DNA of 64,000 nt from Rhabditophanes sp. KR3021 (taxonomy: Eukaryota; Nematoda; Chromadorea; Rhabditida; Alloionematidae), in assembly GCA_963281155.1 (NCBI GenBank), contig CAUJLY010000001.1, forward strand, positions 186,001-250,000. The letters are read 5' to 3'. How positions within the stretch are numbered: the stretch's first letter is position 1; each line of letters opens with the position of its first letter. This document shows positions 34,716 through 46,689 of the stretch, one piece after another. The notes beneath the pieces are model-generated. The model was not told the origin of the DNA. It did no database searches and saw only the letters and a list, made by a program, of their open reading frames with translations. A program made the position numbers and the translations under genes.

Positions 34716-35745
34716 ATGGAACAAAATACGTATAATACGTTGCTTATGACTGAGGGCATGCTTGGTCTATTTCTGAACATATCATCCTTCCTATTAATTC
34801 ACTTTGTGCCTCCTAAAACAAAGAATGAATTTACAAAGTTATCCAAAATATCAACATTATTTGATGGTCTTTTGTCTTTGAGTTTTGGGGTACTGGTAAG
34901 AGTTAGAATTGCAGACCCGTATTGTTCAGTTGTGATTGATAGTTTATTTTATAATTTTGATATGTTTTATTGTTGTTTACCAATTATTGTGGTTGGTTTT
35001 TTACAGTTGCATTACATTTCGATGATGATTATTGTTGCTTTGTTATGGAGAGCCGATGTCTTCTTGCCGGTTAAGCCTTTCTTCCACAAAACTTACTATC
35101 AAAAGGTGACACATTTTTTGTTGTGGATTATCTTGCCCCTTGCATCCATTCTTTGTGTCAAATTGTATGAAGTTGAGGTTGAAAGTGTGCCTGAACGGCA
35201 ACATGAAGTAAGTAGTCTATAATTAATTAATCAAGTTTATTCACCAGGTCCTAGACATTCGTTACAAATATTCCAAAACAAAATACGGACTTATTCTATA
35301 TGACTGCTCTTTGACAGGTGGATTGTTTATCGCATTTGCCTTGAATGTACCCACCGAATGCGGATATGTTGTGATGTGTTTTATTTTCTACAACTGGCCT
35401 CTTGAAGTTGTTTTTCATGATTTATTGAAGAAAGCATTACCTTCCACCAAACATATCATTCAGACCAATATTATTAAACTAAGATTGATAGCATTTGTGC
35501 CTTTTGTCTTGCTTTTCCTTCCGATGACACTTACTTTCGTGGTTTATTTATTGTTGGGTAATGTTTTGAATGACTCAATTAGAAGGTGGATCATCTCATT
35601 GACAATGCCTCTGTTGCTTTTGTATGCTGTTATAGCTCCCCTATTTTCGATTTATCAAGTGTATGGGACAAAAAAGAGAAGACATAAGAGCAGGGCAGTG
35701 GTTAATGTTTCAGCGAACCCCACAAAATTTGTTTTCAAATCATAA
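34716..35745 (+). CDS. Seven-transmembrane chemoreceptor
   Basis: Exons 34716..35207 and 35248..35745 (GTAAGT ... TTCACCAG) give 329 aa with seven hydrophobic segments. Typical receptor features: a short N-terminus, VRIADPYCS after TM2, a basic TM5-TM6 loop (KLRLIAFVPF with a Pro in TM6) and a Lys/Arg-rich tail. The layout and the intron site after TM4 match the receptor at 51934-52971, which shares VRI.-P motif after TM2, so they are members of one nematode-specific family in the Str-like superfamily. Ligand unknown. A degenerate tandem copy lies downstream at 36.4 kb. Confidence 0.8.
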
Positions 35746-36358
35746 CACATTTCAACTTCAAATAAATTGAAAATTAAATAGAAGTGCAATAATGATTTCG
35801 CTTTAAAAGCTACAACCACACAAAGTATCCTACATGCGGAGTTTGTACTAAAAATTATACTTCAACAATGCTATTTCAAATAAACTTAAACCCTGCAATC
35901 AATCAGCATTGGCGCTAAAACAAATATTACCAATCATTTTTATATAGACTTGATGAGTTGGTTTTGAACACAAATTTAATTTATTTAATAATGACGATTA
36001 GTTTTACTCAAATAAATGATTGCTTCTAAATTTGGACTTACTAACATTGATGATCTGTAAAATATGTTACCTCCAAACCCCTAAATGATGCTTACAGTTC
36101 AACTGCTTTCTCAACAAAACAAAATAATTTCCATTCCACTCTTACATATTACACGAATAGATTTGTAAGCATTTATTAAATTTATTTATACCGAACATTA
36201 ATTAAATTTAAAAAAGTTATTTGCATCATTACAACAAGACACTACCTTCTTAAATAAGTCTTCTTATTAAATTTTAAATTAGTTCAATCATAACTTGACG
36301 CCTTTGAATGTTAGTAATTTGCAGAAGTTACTATGCATTGAGGTATTTATTGTGGCAA
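35746..36358. other. Spacer containing the left part of a segmental duplication
   Basis: From about 36080 the sequence resembles 34440-34715, including a remnant of the 3' end of the 33.1-34.5 kb pseudogene (CAACTGCTTTC...AAAATAATT) and a CATTTATTAAAT...ATTAATTAAAT stretch. It is the left flank of the copied receptor. No gene. Confidence 0.6.
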
Positions 36359-37300
36359 ATGGAACAACATACGTACAATGATATACTGGTGATTGAAGGT
36401 ACCATTGTAGTACTGTTAAATATTTCATCTTTTATACTTATTTATTTGATGCCCCCTAAAGCGTCAAATGACTTTACAGAATAAATAAATTCTCCAGAAT
36501 ATTCGTTGGTCTGTTGGCATTTATCTTTGCAATTTTGGTACGAATCGCAGACCCTCATTGCTCAATGCAGTCAATAGCTTTTTATGATTATAACATCTAT
36601 TACCTCTGTCTTCCACTAATTGTAACTGGTTTCGTACAATTACATTTAGTTGCCATGATCTTAATTATTGCTTTGGTACGGAGAGGCGATGTCTTCTTGC
36701 CTGTTAAAGCCTTCCTCCACCACACTTACTTTCAAAAGATTACACATTTTATGTTGTGGATTTTGTTGCCTCCCATCTTTGTTTCAAATTTACCGAACTC
36801 AACTTGGAAAGTGGACCACAACATCAACTAACTTTTATGTGCCTATTTTCTTATTCATTTTTTACCAGATTACTGACATCGCCACAAATGTCCTGAATCA
36901 AAACATGCCATCATTCTTTGTGATTGTTCTGTACCAGATGTATTATTTGTTACACTTGCTCTAAATGTACCTTCATAGTGCGGATATGGGGCTTTGTGTT
37001 AATCGTTTACTACCTCAAACTTGAAATCCTTTTCATGGTCTGCCAAACAAAAGTTCACCTTCTACTAGACCCAACATTGAAACAAACATCATTAAGTTGA
37101 GACTTATTTGTTTGTTCCTTTTGTATTGCTTTTATACCCATCACCATTACCTTTGCCGCTTATTTACTCTTAGCAAATGTTTTACATGATTTGGTAAGGA
37201 CATGAATCGTTTCTTTGACAATGCCTTTGGTCCTTTTGTATACGGCGATACCGCGCATATTTGGTATCTAGCAAGTCTATGGATCAAGCCATACAAACAA
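36359..37300 (+). pseudogene. Degenerate tandem copy of the 34.7 kb chemoreceptor
   Basis: Starts MEQHTYNDILVIEG, very close to the MEQNTYNTLLMTEG of its neighbour, but meets an in-frame TAA at 36482-36484. Homology resumes in another frame (VRIADPHCSMQ, then DVFLPVKAFLHHTYFQKITHF), then shifts again (CGYGALCLI, ITITFAAYLLLANVLHDL, IFGI-stop-QVYGS). At least one nonsense and several frame changes make it a pseudogene. High similarity suggests a fairly recent event. Confidence 0.88.
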
Positions 37301-37941
37301 AATAACCATACACTCATCAACCCCCAAAATATATTGAGAAGTTTTAATAAATTTGGATATAGTATAAAGATTAAACTTACCCCCAACTTTCACCATTAAC
37401 AATCAACTTGAATTGGATTAAGATGATTTGACAAGTAACTTCAATTAGATTCATATTTAAAATTATTAAAATTTGGAGTAGTTTTTTGGATTGATCTACT
37501 AGTTTTTAGTGTGTTTGGCAATTGATTCATTTAACACGCACTAAGACTTATTCGCTTTGCTAAAGTAAGGCAAACTGCCACCTACTAAAAGACGTTATTG
37601 GTTGTAGAAAGTGAATTGGACCTAGTCACTATTTGTTAGTTGTGTGTATTGTGGTGGTGGGGAAGGAGTTGGGTGGTGTGTACACAAATACAATTGATTT
37701 AAAATAAATTGCTTAAAAAAGTGTTGTATAAATGTAAAGGTTCGTACTACACATTGAGATTGGGAAGAAAGAATGCTGATATTAATTACACTGATAAATG
37801 ACACTGATTTTTCTTATTAAATTTGAACACAAATGTTGATTTATTTGTTAATTAAGTCAAAAAATTTGTACATTTGTATTTGAAATATTGACGAGGACAA
37901 ATGTGTTGCAATTAAAATTAAAAATTATCTTTATTGAGATA
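37301..37941. other. Intergenic, no gene seen
   Basis: AT-rich spacer between the receptor pseudogene and the 3' end of the splicing-factor gene. Nothing recognised. Confidence 0.6.
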
Positions 37942-38657
37942 TTATCTGGAGCGGCTGCGTCTTCTGGAGGGTGGGACGGAAGAACCACCTTCGTTGGCTT
38001 TTCTTCCTTCCTTGGTGACGGAGTAGTCGATGCGAACTTGTACGCTGTCGATTTCCTTGTCTTTCATGTCTTCCTTGGCCTGAAATTGGCAATTGACAAA
38101 GCCTTAACCTTTCTGTTCAACTTACATTTGTAGCTTCACTGGTTTTTTCGAAGTAAACAAACCCATAGCCACGGCTCTTTCCAGTGTTGCGATCGAAAAC
38201 AATTTGGACAGACTTCACTCGCCCATATCTTTCAAAAAGTCTGGTAAGATCCTTTTCACTTGTTCTTGAAGACATCCCAAAAATGCCTAGACAAGATGAA
38301 GGCAACGGATTTTCACGTCCATCTTTGTAGTTTCTTCTTTCGAAAGCACCCCCTCTTCTTTCACCCCCATACCGTCTCTCCTCCCCACCACCATATCTCG
38401 AACCACCACCGTTGTTGTATCCACGTCTTGGAGGAGATCTTCTTCTGTCGTAGCGTTCGTCTCTTCGGGGGGAGCGGGAGTATCTACGGTAAGGTTCTCT
38501 GTCCTCGCGACCGCCACCTCTTCTATCAATTGGGGAACGGGAGTGGCGTTGGTAATGTCTCGGAGCTGGAGAACGACTTCTTCTCTAAAAATTGTATCAT
38601 TAATAGAAGACACTTCAATAAACTAACCATTGGACTGTTTCCTCTTGAATAAACCAT
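37942..38657 (-). CDS. TRA2-type SR splicing factor
   Basis: Exons 38657..38628, 38584..38126 and 38079..37942 give 208 aa. An N-terminal RS/Arg-Gly-rich region (about 10-85: RSRSPAPR, RRYSRSPRR, RYGGGEERR) is followed by one RRM (about 95-180) with RNP2 CLGIFGM and RNP1 RGYGFVYF, then KEIDSVQVRIDYSVTK and a short C-terminal RS tail (SRRRSRSR). RRM flanked by two RS-type segments is the TRA2/transformer-2 layout; C. elegans RSP-8 is the homologue. TRA2 proteins bind GAA-rich exonic enhancers and promote exon inclusion in the nucleus. An unpaired TTTTTTAG lies 61 nt upstream. No poison exon was found in the introns, which are only about 45 bp. Confidence 0.93.
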
Positions 38658-39372
38658 CTTGACTTGTCTGTTAATGGTACCTTTGAATGGATGTTATCCC
38701 AAGCCAACAAAAGATATACTAAAAAAGAACCTTTTTACGTTTCTTTATATACTGAGTTAAGGGGGAGATATGTGGGAGGACCGTTATGTAAATATGGATC
38801 GGATGGGATGTATGGTCGCACCCAACGATGCCATCAAACAATTTGGAAGAGAATGTATTAGGAAGTAACGATAAAAGTAGGGGTCGACACCAACGCTCCT
38901 ACATACTTTCTGTGTAGACTCTCATTAAGCGGGAAACTAATCAATACACACACACATACATACTCGCCTCAAACAACTTTGGTGCGAAAGGATACCGCAT
39001 TTACATACCCTCATACTTTTATACCACCTAGGTAAGGCAGGATAGGGACTTTTATTTATAAAAGTGTCTTATACAAAAAAGCAAATAAATAGTACCTTTA
39101 AACAGTCATTTGAGCATTTAAATGTATCACTTTACAACCGGAAACAAGTGCAATTGTTGCACATCTTTCCACGATTATGATCAACTCATTCAATTACTTA
39201 GCAATATTCGGCATATCCAAACTTATTTTTAATATTCAACAAATCCATCTTATTACTCACATTTCTTTTTTATTTGTTATGTGAAGGTGGGTCCTATAGA
39301 TAAGAGTAGAGACCTTTTCAACTAACAAAAACATACTTTAAAACCAAATCCAGCTCAAAAGCACCTGATAAG
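38658..39372. other. Divergent intergenic region
   Basis: 0.7 kb between divergent TRA2-like and AT-hook genes. Less AT-rich near 38700-38900. Contains the TTTTTTAG acceptor for the TRA2-like gene (AG at 38720-38719). No other gene; a 65-codon frame on + is judged spurious. Confidence 0.55.
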
Positions 39373-41581
39373 ATGACAAGACAATTTAGCTGGGTCGAAG
39401 ATGGTAGGAAGCGACGTGCGTCTATTGACGATACCGACTTAACTTCATTCGACACACCAAACAACCATATACATCCATCTTTCCCCCAACTAACACCAAA
39501 TTGATCGATAAAAAGAAGAGATCCCTTAAAAGTCCACACAAAAGAAGGTCCTCGTGTTTGGGGAAGAATTTAACTGGTATTGAAAGGATGGTGTCTTGTG
39601 GTGATGTTCCTTCGCAAAGTATCAACCATTCTTGTCCAGATATCTCACAACAACAAATGAGTGAATCAATGCATTATAAAACAAACAAAAGGAGATCTTC
39701 TGCTATGGATGATTTAATAAACAAGATCCACACCTTGTCAACTTCTTCTCCAATGCCAGGTAATTTTAAAGGCAATGTTGCACTAACTAAACAAGTTTAG
39801 AAGAGTCTGAATTAGAAGATCTCGTTAAAAAGTGCAGAGGACATGAGAGTGAGTTGCTGGTGGATGGGGATTCATGCAAACTGTTGAAGACATTCCTATT
39901 CCATCATCCGAATATTGGCAAAAAGTTGTTTGTGTCCTGGATGATTTCGGGAAAGGAGGAGGAGATTAGTAGGTGTGTGGATGCCATCTATTCTTCTATA
40001 CTAATTGGAAACATCATTGCAATGATGCCAATACCTTTAAACAATAATGAGCTGATGAATGTTATGAAATTATTAAGAATCACAACCTTTGACTTGAGTG
40101 AGGTTGTCCGCAAAGAAACATATATGTTTGTCCTTTCCAGGATCATCATCAAGGTGTTGAGGACGTGTGATATGATGTTAAGTGAAAATTACCTCAACAC
40201 GACAACACTGACAAAAGAACAAGAATGCTTAGTGCTTTACAAGGGGCGGATTGACGTCGTGGTGGAGGAAATGCTACTGGGTGCCAACAGCTACACCTAC
40301 CAAGACTTTGCCCTTCACGGACAAGTTATTGAACACATTCTGGAAGCATCCAAAAATCACAACTACCACTACGTGAAGATGTATTTTGACAAAATATTTG
40401 AATCCACTCAAGATGCTCAATTCATTACCAATGTGAATTATGAAAAAGAATTCAAAGTCATCAAATGCTTTGTCATGATTTTAAAGAATAATGACATCCA
40501 ACCTCTTATTCCATGTCTCTTAAAGAATCTTGACATCATTCTTAAGTCAAGCAATCATAGTACGTTGTTAGCTTTGTTAATTACAACGCATGGTCCGATT
40601 TGCGATGAGTTGGTGATAGCTCTTATTCCCCAAACTCGTTACATGTACAACCATGAGTTGAGTGATTTGCTGAAAACAGTCATCTACCAAGCTTCCGAAA
40701 CTGAAACACTAAGAGCAAGGGTCAGAGAATGGTTTCTTGAAGTGTACGGTACTCACAAACACGGCTTTGCATTTGCCAGATTTATTTGTTTGTCATCCAA
40801 ATTTAAGTCCGAAGACGACATGGTTATAGTATTGGATGTTGGCCATATTGAGATGTATCATTGTCAAATGATGGACCTTCTTATACCTATATTCAAGACT
40901 GAAATCGGTGAATTTTTTGCCAAGATTGAAGATATTACTTTTGGGCAGTTGTTTGACTTTAAACCTACGATGGGTTTGATTCAGTCGTATTTTCCATATT
41001 TTAGAGATCAAAAGTTGATTTTTGAATGGGTTCAAAACAAGTTACATCATAACATGGAACCATTGTACTTGACACAGGAGGGACTTAATCTGGTTAGAAC
41101 ATTTTGGAGAGGTTCCTTGACAGGCAAGATAAGAAAGGACTTTGTTGTAAGGATGGAGAAAAGTTTGAAAGATGATGATTTGCGGTATGATGCTTTAAAG
41201 CAAATTGTTGGGTATGACCTTTACCGGTCTAATAATAGAAGTTGGGTTAATTTGTATAAAAAAATTGACAACAAGGCAGATGCCGTTGAGTGCACCAACT
41301 CAGAAGATGATGATCTTCCATGTTCATCCAAAAAGCTAACTAAAACAGAACGAACCAAGAAGGGAAATGTCCCAAATAAACCAGTAGTCGTCTCAACTTT
41401 TACACCTACCCCGAAACGAGGCAGAGGAAGGCCACGTAAACAGCCACTACTGTTTATGCCACAAGAAGCTGCCCACACAACACCACCCTCCCAACCATCT
41501 AATAAACTTGGAAGAAAAAGTAATGAAAAGGAAACTAAAAAACATATCCCACCAAATGAAGAAGAAGATATGGATTGTTGA
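39373..41581 (+). CDS. Helical-repeat nuclear protein with C-terminal AT-hook
   Basis: The secure part is 39588..39759 joined to 39801..41581 (41-bp intron), 650 aa from the Met at 39588. It comprises a basic/Ser-rich N-terminus, a 480-residue all-helical region of HEAT-like character, then an acidic/basic tail with the AT-hook RGRGRPRK (minor-groove DNA binding). Nuclear location is likely. I do not recognise the family; cohesin/condensin-type or Integrator-type subunits are possible by general look only. Upstream, an ATG at 39373 opens a protein-like frame (MTRQFSWVEDGRKRRAS) that ends at TGA 39502-39504, exactly where the main frame, open from 39501 and basic (KKKRSLKSPHKRR), is in the -1 frame. 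A sequence indel, a hidden splice or frameshifting could join them. Confidence 0.72.
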
Positions 41582-41950
41582 GGATAAGAAGGTCTGCCAA
41601 ACAGCTTACTACTAAAAAATGTTACCGCAAAGTAACAAGACAAACATTATTGTATAAATTGAACTGTACTTAAAATAACACCAAATCATAAAACAACCCA
41701 TCTCATTTGTTATCTCCTTGCCATGTTATTGTCTAAAGTATGTGTATATTTAGGAAAGTGATTAAACATAACATTTAGTAGTCATCTCCTCATGATCATT
41801 CTTAACTTTATATAGACATAATCTAGCTACATTATAGTGTGCAAACGTTTGCCTCTAGGCAGGTGATGTTTTGGGTCGGTAATCAGAACAAATATTTAGA
41901 TTTTATTAGTATATATATGATGGGTTCGGTTAATCAGATTCATTGACATT
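41582..41950. other. Intergenic, promoter of the kinase-like gene
   Basis: AT-rich spacer; GGTTAATCAG at 41927-41936 just before the ATG could act as a trans-splice acceptor but is weak. Nothing else. Confidence 0.5.
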
Positions 41951-43270
41951 ATGTTTAGTGGATTCGGCTTTATTGAAGGTACTTCTACTGAGTATGAGTG
42001 GATACTTAATTGTTTAAAGGAAAAATGCGAGGAGTTTAGGGAGCTGATCAAAAGTAATCAAATTCGATCGGTAAGATTATTAATAATTAATAAATATTAA
42101 AGAACTTTTTTATAGATCGATGCTAATGATATTAGCGGGGGCAAAGGTTTTATCTCAAAAGTTTACAAAGTAGACATTACATTTGACCATTTTGATACAA
42201 AACCATTTGAATTTATCGTAAAAATACCGGGACTCGAAAGTCTAAACCAAGTTCTTGAGGAAGAACATTTTCCAAAACATCACGAACCTAATAAAGAACA
42301 AGAAAATAATGGAATGCAATTACTTGCAAACATTCATAATAATGAAGTTAAGTTTTATCAATTATATTCTACTATTCCCAATTTAAAGTTATTAAAAGTT
42401 TATGGGTCTCGTCAATGGGTCATAAACAAACAAGAAGGAGCCCTGATTATGGCCTATTCCGGGCAAGAATCTTTTAGCATACCTTTGCATGAATCAATGA
42501 ACTTCGAACAAATGTCCCATTTAATTGACCAAATATTCTGTCTGCAAACTTATTTCTTGCTTTTGCCAGATCAAACATGGAAAGAAACGTTTGTTTTTCC
42601 ATTCAGTCCTGATCACTTAGATGGAATGACAAAACTGATTCAACACAACTGGAACATAGTAAAGAATTTTGTTAATGAAGAAGTGTATGTCGATATATCT
42701 GACCACATTGACAATTTGATATCCAATTTCAAGAACATTTGCACCTACAACACAAACATCTTAATAAATAAGCCACACAACACAAAAGTCTTCGTCCATG
42801 GAGACCTCTACATGAACAACATCCTTTACGGAAAATTCGGGAACGATCAACAGGAGGAAAATGACCTGCGAATTGTTGATTGGCAACTAGTACATGCAGG
42901 AAATATTGGATCTGATATAGCTCGTTCTCTCTTAACAGGCACATCACCTCAACTTAGACATAAAATGGAGGAATCTATCCTGCCCAAATTTTACCACAAT
43001 ATTGTTCTTAAAGCTACTGCTCATCAAGTCAAATTTGAGATGAGTTGGGAGATGTTTAAAGAAAATTATAATTGTCATTTTGTAGAACAGAGTTTGCACT
43101 TTCTGATGGTGGTTGCTTTTACGATGCATCAAATTAATACTTCTAAAGACAGTCAACAGTTGTTGGAGATTAAGAAAAAAGCTGTTGGGATGAAATTATG
43201 CACTGGGTTGAGAGATGCCATTGCGATTTGTAAAAAATTCAACCAAACTTGGATTAGTGACCAACATTAA
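41951..43270 (+). CDS. CHK/DUF1679 kinase-like protein
   Basis: Exons 41951..42070 and 42116..43270 give 424 aa. The protein kinase-like phosphotransferase fold is visible: GGKGFISKVYKVD (glycine loop), FIVKIP (ATP-binding Lys), the Brenner-type catalytic motif VFVHGDLYMNNILY and the metal-binding DLRIVDWQ, in place of HxD and DFG. This is the CHK (ecdysteroid/choline kinase-like) family, greatly expanded in nematodes and insects. Insect members phosphorylate ecdysteroids; nematode substrates are mostly unknown. All catalytic residues are present. Its 3' end faces the next gene 62 bp away. Confidence 0.87.
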
Positions 43271-43309
43271 TTGCATTTTATTATAATTGTACCAACTTAA
43301 CATCATTCA

Positions 43310-43327
43310 AATAAAATAACTTTATTT
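43310..43327. terminator. Back-to-back polyadenylation signals
   Basis: AATAAA on + (43310-43315) for the CHK gene and its complement TTTATT a few bases on (AATAAA on minus) for the convergent secreted-protein gene, packed into AATAAAATAACTTTATTTT. The two stop codons are 62 bp apart, so the mRNAs probably overlap in their 3' UTRs. Confidence 0.65.
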
Positions 43328-43332
43328 TAAAC

Positions 43333-43957
43333 TTAAGAACCACATGTGTCATCATATTTGGTGACTAATTTCAAAAGAGGTCCTCTAATTTTGGCCCAAT
43401 CGCTGCTAATGAAACGATCTTTAAACCTACACATAATTAAATGGATGGTCGTTTCAGACAAGAAAGTATTCGTCCACCCATAAGCTTGTTCTTTAATTGT
43501 TTCATAATCTTGTTCCTGACTAGCCAAAGCTTGTACTTTCTGTTGACATTGTGTGAAAAAAGCCTTGCAATTGTTAGAAACGACTTCGATTGCTGTATTA
43601 ATGAAATTATTAGTTCCATTCACACCAAATAACATGACCAAAGTCATTGAAAAGGTGGTGAATACCTTTTTTTGGTCGCCATTCATGCAACCTATCATAT
43701 TCGAGACAACTTGCTTTCCTATGTCAGATACATTTTTACCGGCGGCAATGTCTAGTGCGGCTTTTTCAGCAACCTAGAAACAACCGTATCATTGCAATGC
43801 ATTGCATTTATCTTACGTCTGTTATGATCTGGTCGGGGGTCAAGAATGTTGATACATAATTCATCATTATTTGAAAGAAGGTGTTTTGGTTTGGAGTAAA
43901 AGCAAAGGCATTTGTAGTAATTAGTGGAAAGATCCAAATAATACTGAAAAGAACCAT
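43333..43957 (-). CDS. Small secreted protein, family not recognised
   Basis: Exons 43957..43817 and 43773..43333 give 193 aa. The chosen start gives an ideal signal peptide (hydrophobic core then TNAFA), and lies 18 nt after CTTTTTCAG (AG at 43977-43976), a likely trans-splice acceptor; an upstream in-frame Met at 44014 would precede that acceptor. The mature protein is helical (VAEKAALDIAAGKNVSDIGK, TAIEVVSNNCKAFFTQCQQK) with four or five cysteines and ends CGS. It resembles in general form the small helical secreted proteins of nematodes, but no known domain is identifiable. Confidence 0.72.
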
Positions 43958-44150
43958 TTGGAGGGAATGAATATACTGAAAAAGTTTCTTTTTTATATTC
44001 TTTTCTGGAACCATTTAATCCCATAATCGCTAATTATTATTGTTTTCCCAAATGTAGTGTACATGTTTTTGTTAATTAATAAAAATTACAACATATAATT
44101 CCCTGCTAAGGCTTTATTAAATACAACACAAATACAATTGGTAAGTCTTG

Positions 44151-45819
44151 TTAGCGTTGATATTTTTTGCTACTCATAACTTTGGTGGGTGAGTCTGGTA
44201 TTTCGCTTTCAGAGACTGGAGAGTTGGGGCAAGTTTTGCTTTGTCTGCTTATAATACTATACTTCTCGTCATCATCAAATTCGGAGGGTATTGTTAAGTC
44301 GCAGGATAAGTACGATTCCACATCATCACATTTCACCGATTCCGTCAAAATATTTTCTTTTCCGAGATTGGGATTGAACGTTTCACCTTCACTTCTACCA
44401 TCTTCATTATAGTAATATAAGGCATTCAGGCCACCTTGTTGGTGATTCAGATTAGTGGATGGGTGGATTGGGGTGAATGTGCATGTGGGAGTAGTTGGGT
44501 ATAGGCGGTCACTCAATGGCCTGGAATATATATAACTATTAGGAGTAGCATTCGATATTCTTGAACCCGGATTATTATATACCTGCTCCATCATACCAAA
44601 TAAACCTTGCATCTTTGCTCTGACATGCAAATTATGACATTTGCGTAACCTGTGAACAATTTCAATTTCTTTTGTACCATCCAAAAGCAACCTTTGAAAT
44701 AGAGTGCTTTTCTTGACCAAATTATACACAGTTGAAGAGGCATTTTGAATGATTGTCACATAAGGAGTTGTTTCTAAATTTGTTAGATATTCTAATTTGC
44801 CACCTTTCTCAATAATTACCACATACTCAGGACAACATACCTTCATCAAATAAGGCAATATATTGTGTCTTTCAACGAAAGCCATAACAACTGGATTGGT
44901 GACTATATATTTTGAAAGTGAACGCAAGATGCCTGTAGTTGCCTCGATTATAGTGGCATAATTAATATTTAGTTTCAACAAAGTAATCAACAACTCTAGA
45001 CAATGATCTTCTCTGCACATCAAACGGTGGGCCTCCGTTGAGTGGTTCGACAAATTCCATAAAGCTCCCAGACAACACAACAAACCTTTGGTATCCTTTT
45101 TTTGATAGCACAAAGAAGTGGCTCTCACCAAAGGTCCTATTGTTTCGCACAATTTATCAATGCTCCTTTCTGTGCTTTTCCATGACAAATTTCTAATTAA
45201 AGAGGAGTAGACTTTGGAAATGGTTGGACAATCTGCGATAATGGCCCTAATGGACACAACCAAACCCGGATAAGTACAAATTTTTTGCTTGATCCAACTG
45301 TTTTTATAACTTAAATTAGTCAAAGCTACAGCAATGTATTGTCTCAACAACTTGTTTTCCTTACAATCAAAGGTGGGATATAATTTAGAGACTATTATTA
45401 CTAACAAATCGCACACACATTCAATTCCTCCTAGTAATATAATGGCTTGCAATGCTTCTTTGTTAGATGACTCAGTGACTAGGAATGCGATGCTTGAGTT
45501 GAGTGCTTTCAAGTGCTCGGTAAGGCAGTCTTGGTCTGTCTCCAAATTGCAGTTTCTTATGAAGGATATGGTTTGTGTGATGTGTTTTAGTTTAGGCATT
45601 ATATTCAAGCAATTGGACTTTCTAAAAAAGATTAAATAATATACTCGCATTTATTTACCTCAAACTATTCGTGTCTTCCTCAACAAATTGAAGTAATTGA
45701 TGGTGAAAATTATTTAATTCATCCAAATTGTTTCCCCTTCCCTCAATAACATGACAATCCAAAACCAACATACCAACACAATTCTCGAAACAATAAACAG
45801 GAACGTCTTGGCTTGACAT
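44151..45819 (-). CDS. APC-type armadillo protein, short form
   Basis: Exons 45819..45659 and 45621..44151 (phase-2 intron) give 543 aa. The central 300 residues are armadillo repeats with APC hallmarks: SSLIRNLSWKST, then CCLGALWNLSNHSTEA and IIEATTGILRSLSKYI, in the order found in APC/APR-1. The tail (about 400-543) is Ser/Pro/Thr-rich with acidic patches. APC scaffolds the beta-catenin destruction complex and acts in spindle and polarity control. Human APC is 2843 aa and C. elegans APR-1 about 1200; this protein ends soon after the armadillo domain, and I see no clear 15- or 20-residue beta-catenin repeats, SAMP motifs or basic domain. The start codon precedes a GT-AG intron that keeps frame, but further 5' exons (for example around 45860-46006) cannot be excluded. 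Confidence 0.8.
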
Positions 45820-46689
45820 AATAAATGGCAATGAATTGAAGGTAACCTACTTGAGACTTTAAATAACTCTCTTCCCACTTAAATGTATATCTGCTTGAAA
45901 GCGGCTCCTTAATCTGACAACTTGATCGGCGGCGGCGCCAACATAATCTATTTACACATACATCTAATAATCTATTCCATTCAGGATGAGCGACATCGAT
46001 GCTCAAACATTCTACACAAGATTTGTTTGTCTATTTGAATAGTTAATAAGGCAGGAAGTGATGTTGAAATATTTGCCTCATAAATAAATAACCAAATTAA
46101 ACGGCCCACTTTTGTGTTCTTTTTGTGGTAATTGTGTGACAAGTTGTGTCAAAGATACACACACATTCATTTCCTCGCCTTCTTAATATATCACATATTT
46201 CAACATAAAAATAAGTACATTGAAATCAAAAACAAAGAAGCACTTTTTTGTTTGAGGTAACATCGAGGTATGACATTCATCGGGGTGAAGTATACACAAA
46301 AAGCGTCGATGCACTTGTGTTTGTACATTATACGGGAAAGCCTGTGTGTTTGTACTTAGTTTGTGCTTTTATTTAACTCTCTGGCCAAATATATTTCTTT
46401 CAAATTTATTATCAGTCACAAATACGTACCCTACCAACCTCATCACAAAAGACGAACAATTGTGGGGTGGTTGGTAATGCTAAATATTCAGTTTTGCATG
46501 GCAACACTATCTTCAGGATCCGTTTAAACTTTTAAGCAGATTGTTAATGTGTGGTTTTATTTCATTTGATGTGTATTACATTTGGTGTTGATAAAAGTTT
46601 GTTCCGCTTATTATGAATAACTGATTCAATTAAATGTCATGCACCTATATAAAAGTCGTTTTTTGTACTACAATTGAGTTACTTTTAGA
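45820..46689. other. Divergent intergenic region with ABCC promoter
   Basis: Separates the APC-like gene from the ABC transporter. A TATA-type TATATAAAAG lies at 46646-46655, about 40 bp before the ABCC ATG, and TTACTTTTAG ends 1 nt before the ATG codon's preceding A. A protein-like minus frame at 45865-46006 (SIDVAHPEWNRLLD, CWRRRRSSCQ) might be an upstream exon of the APC-like gene. Confidence 0.5.

Noticed and set aside
38664..38861. 65-codon + frame upstream of the AT-hook gene
   Set aside because: Overlaps the likely leader region of the TRA2-like gene on the other strand; no conserved features.
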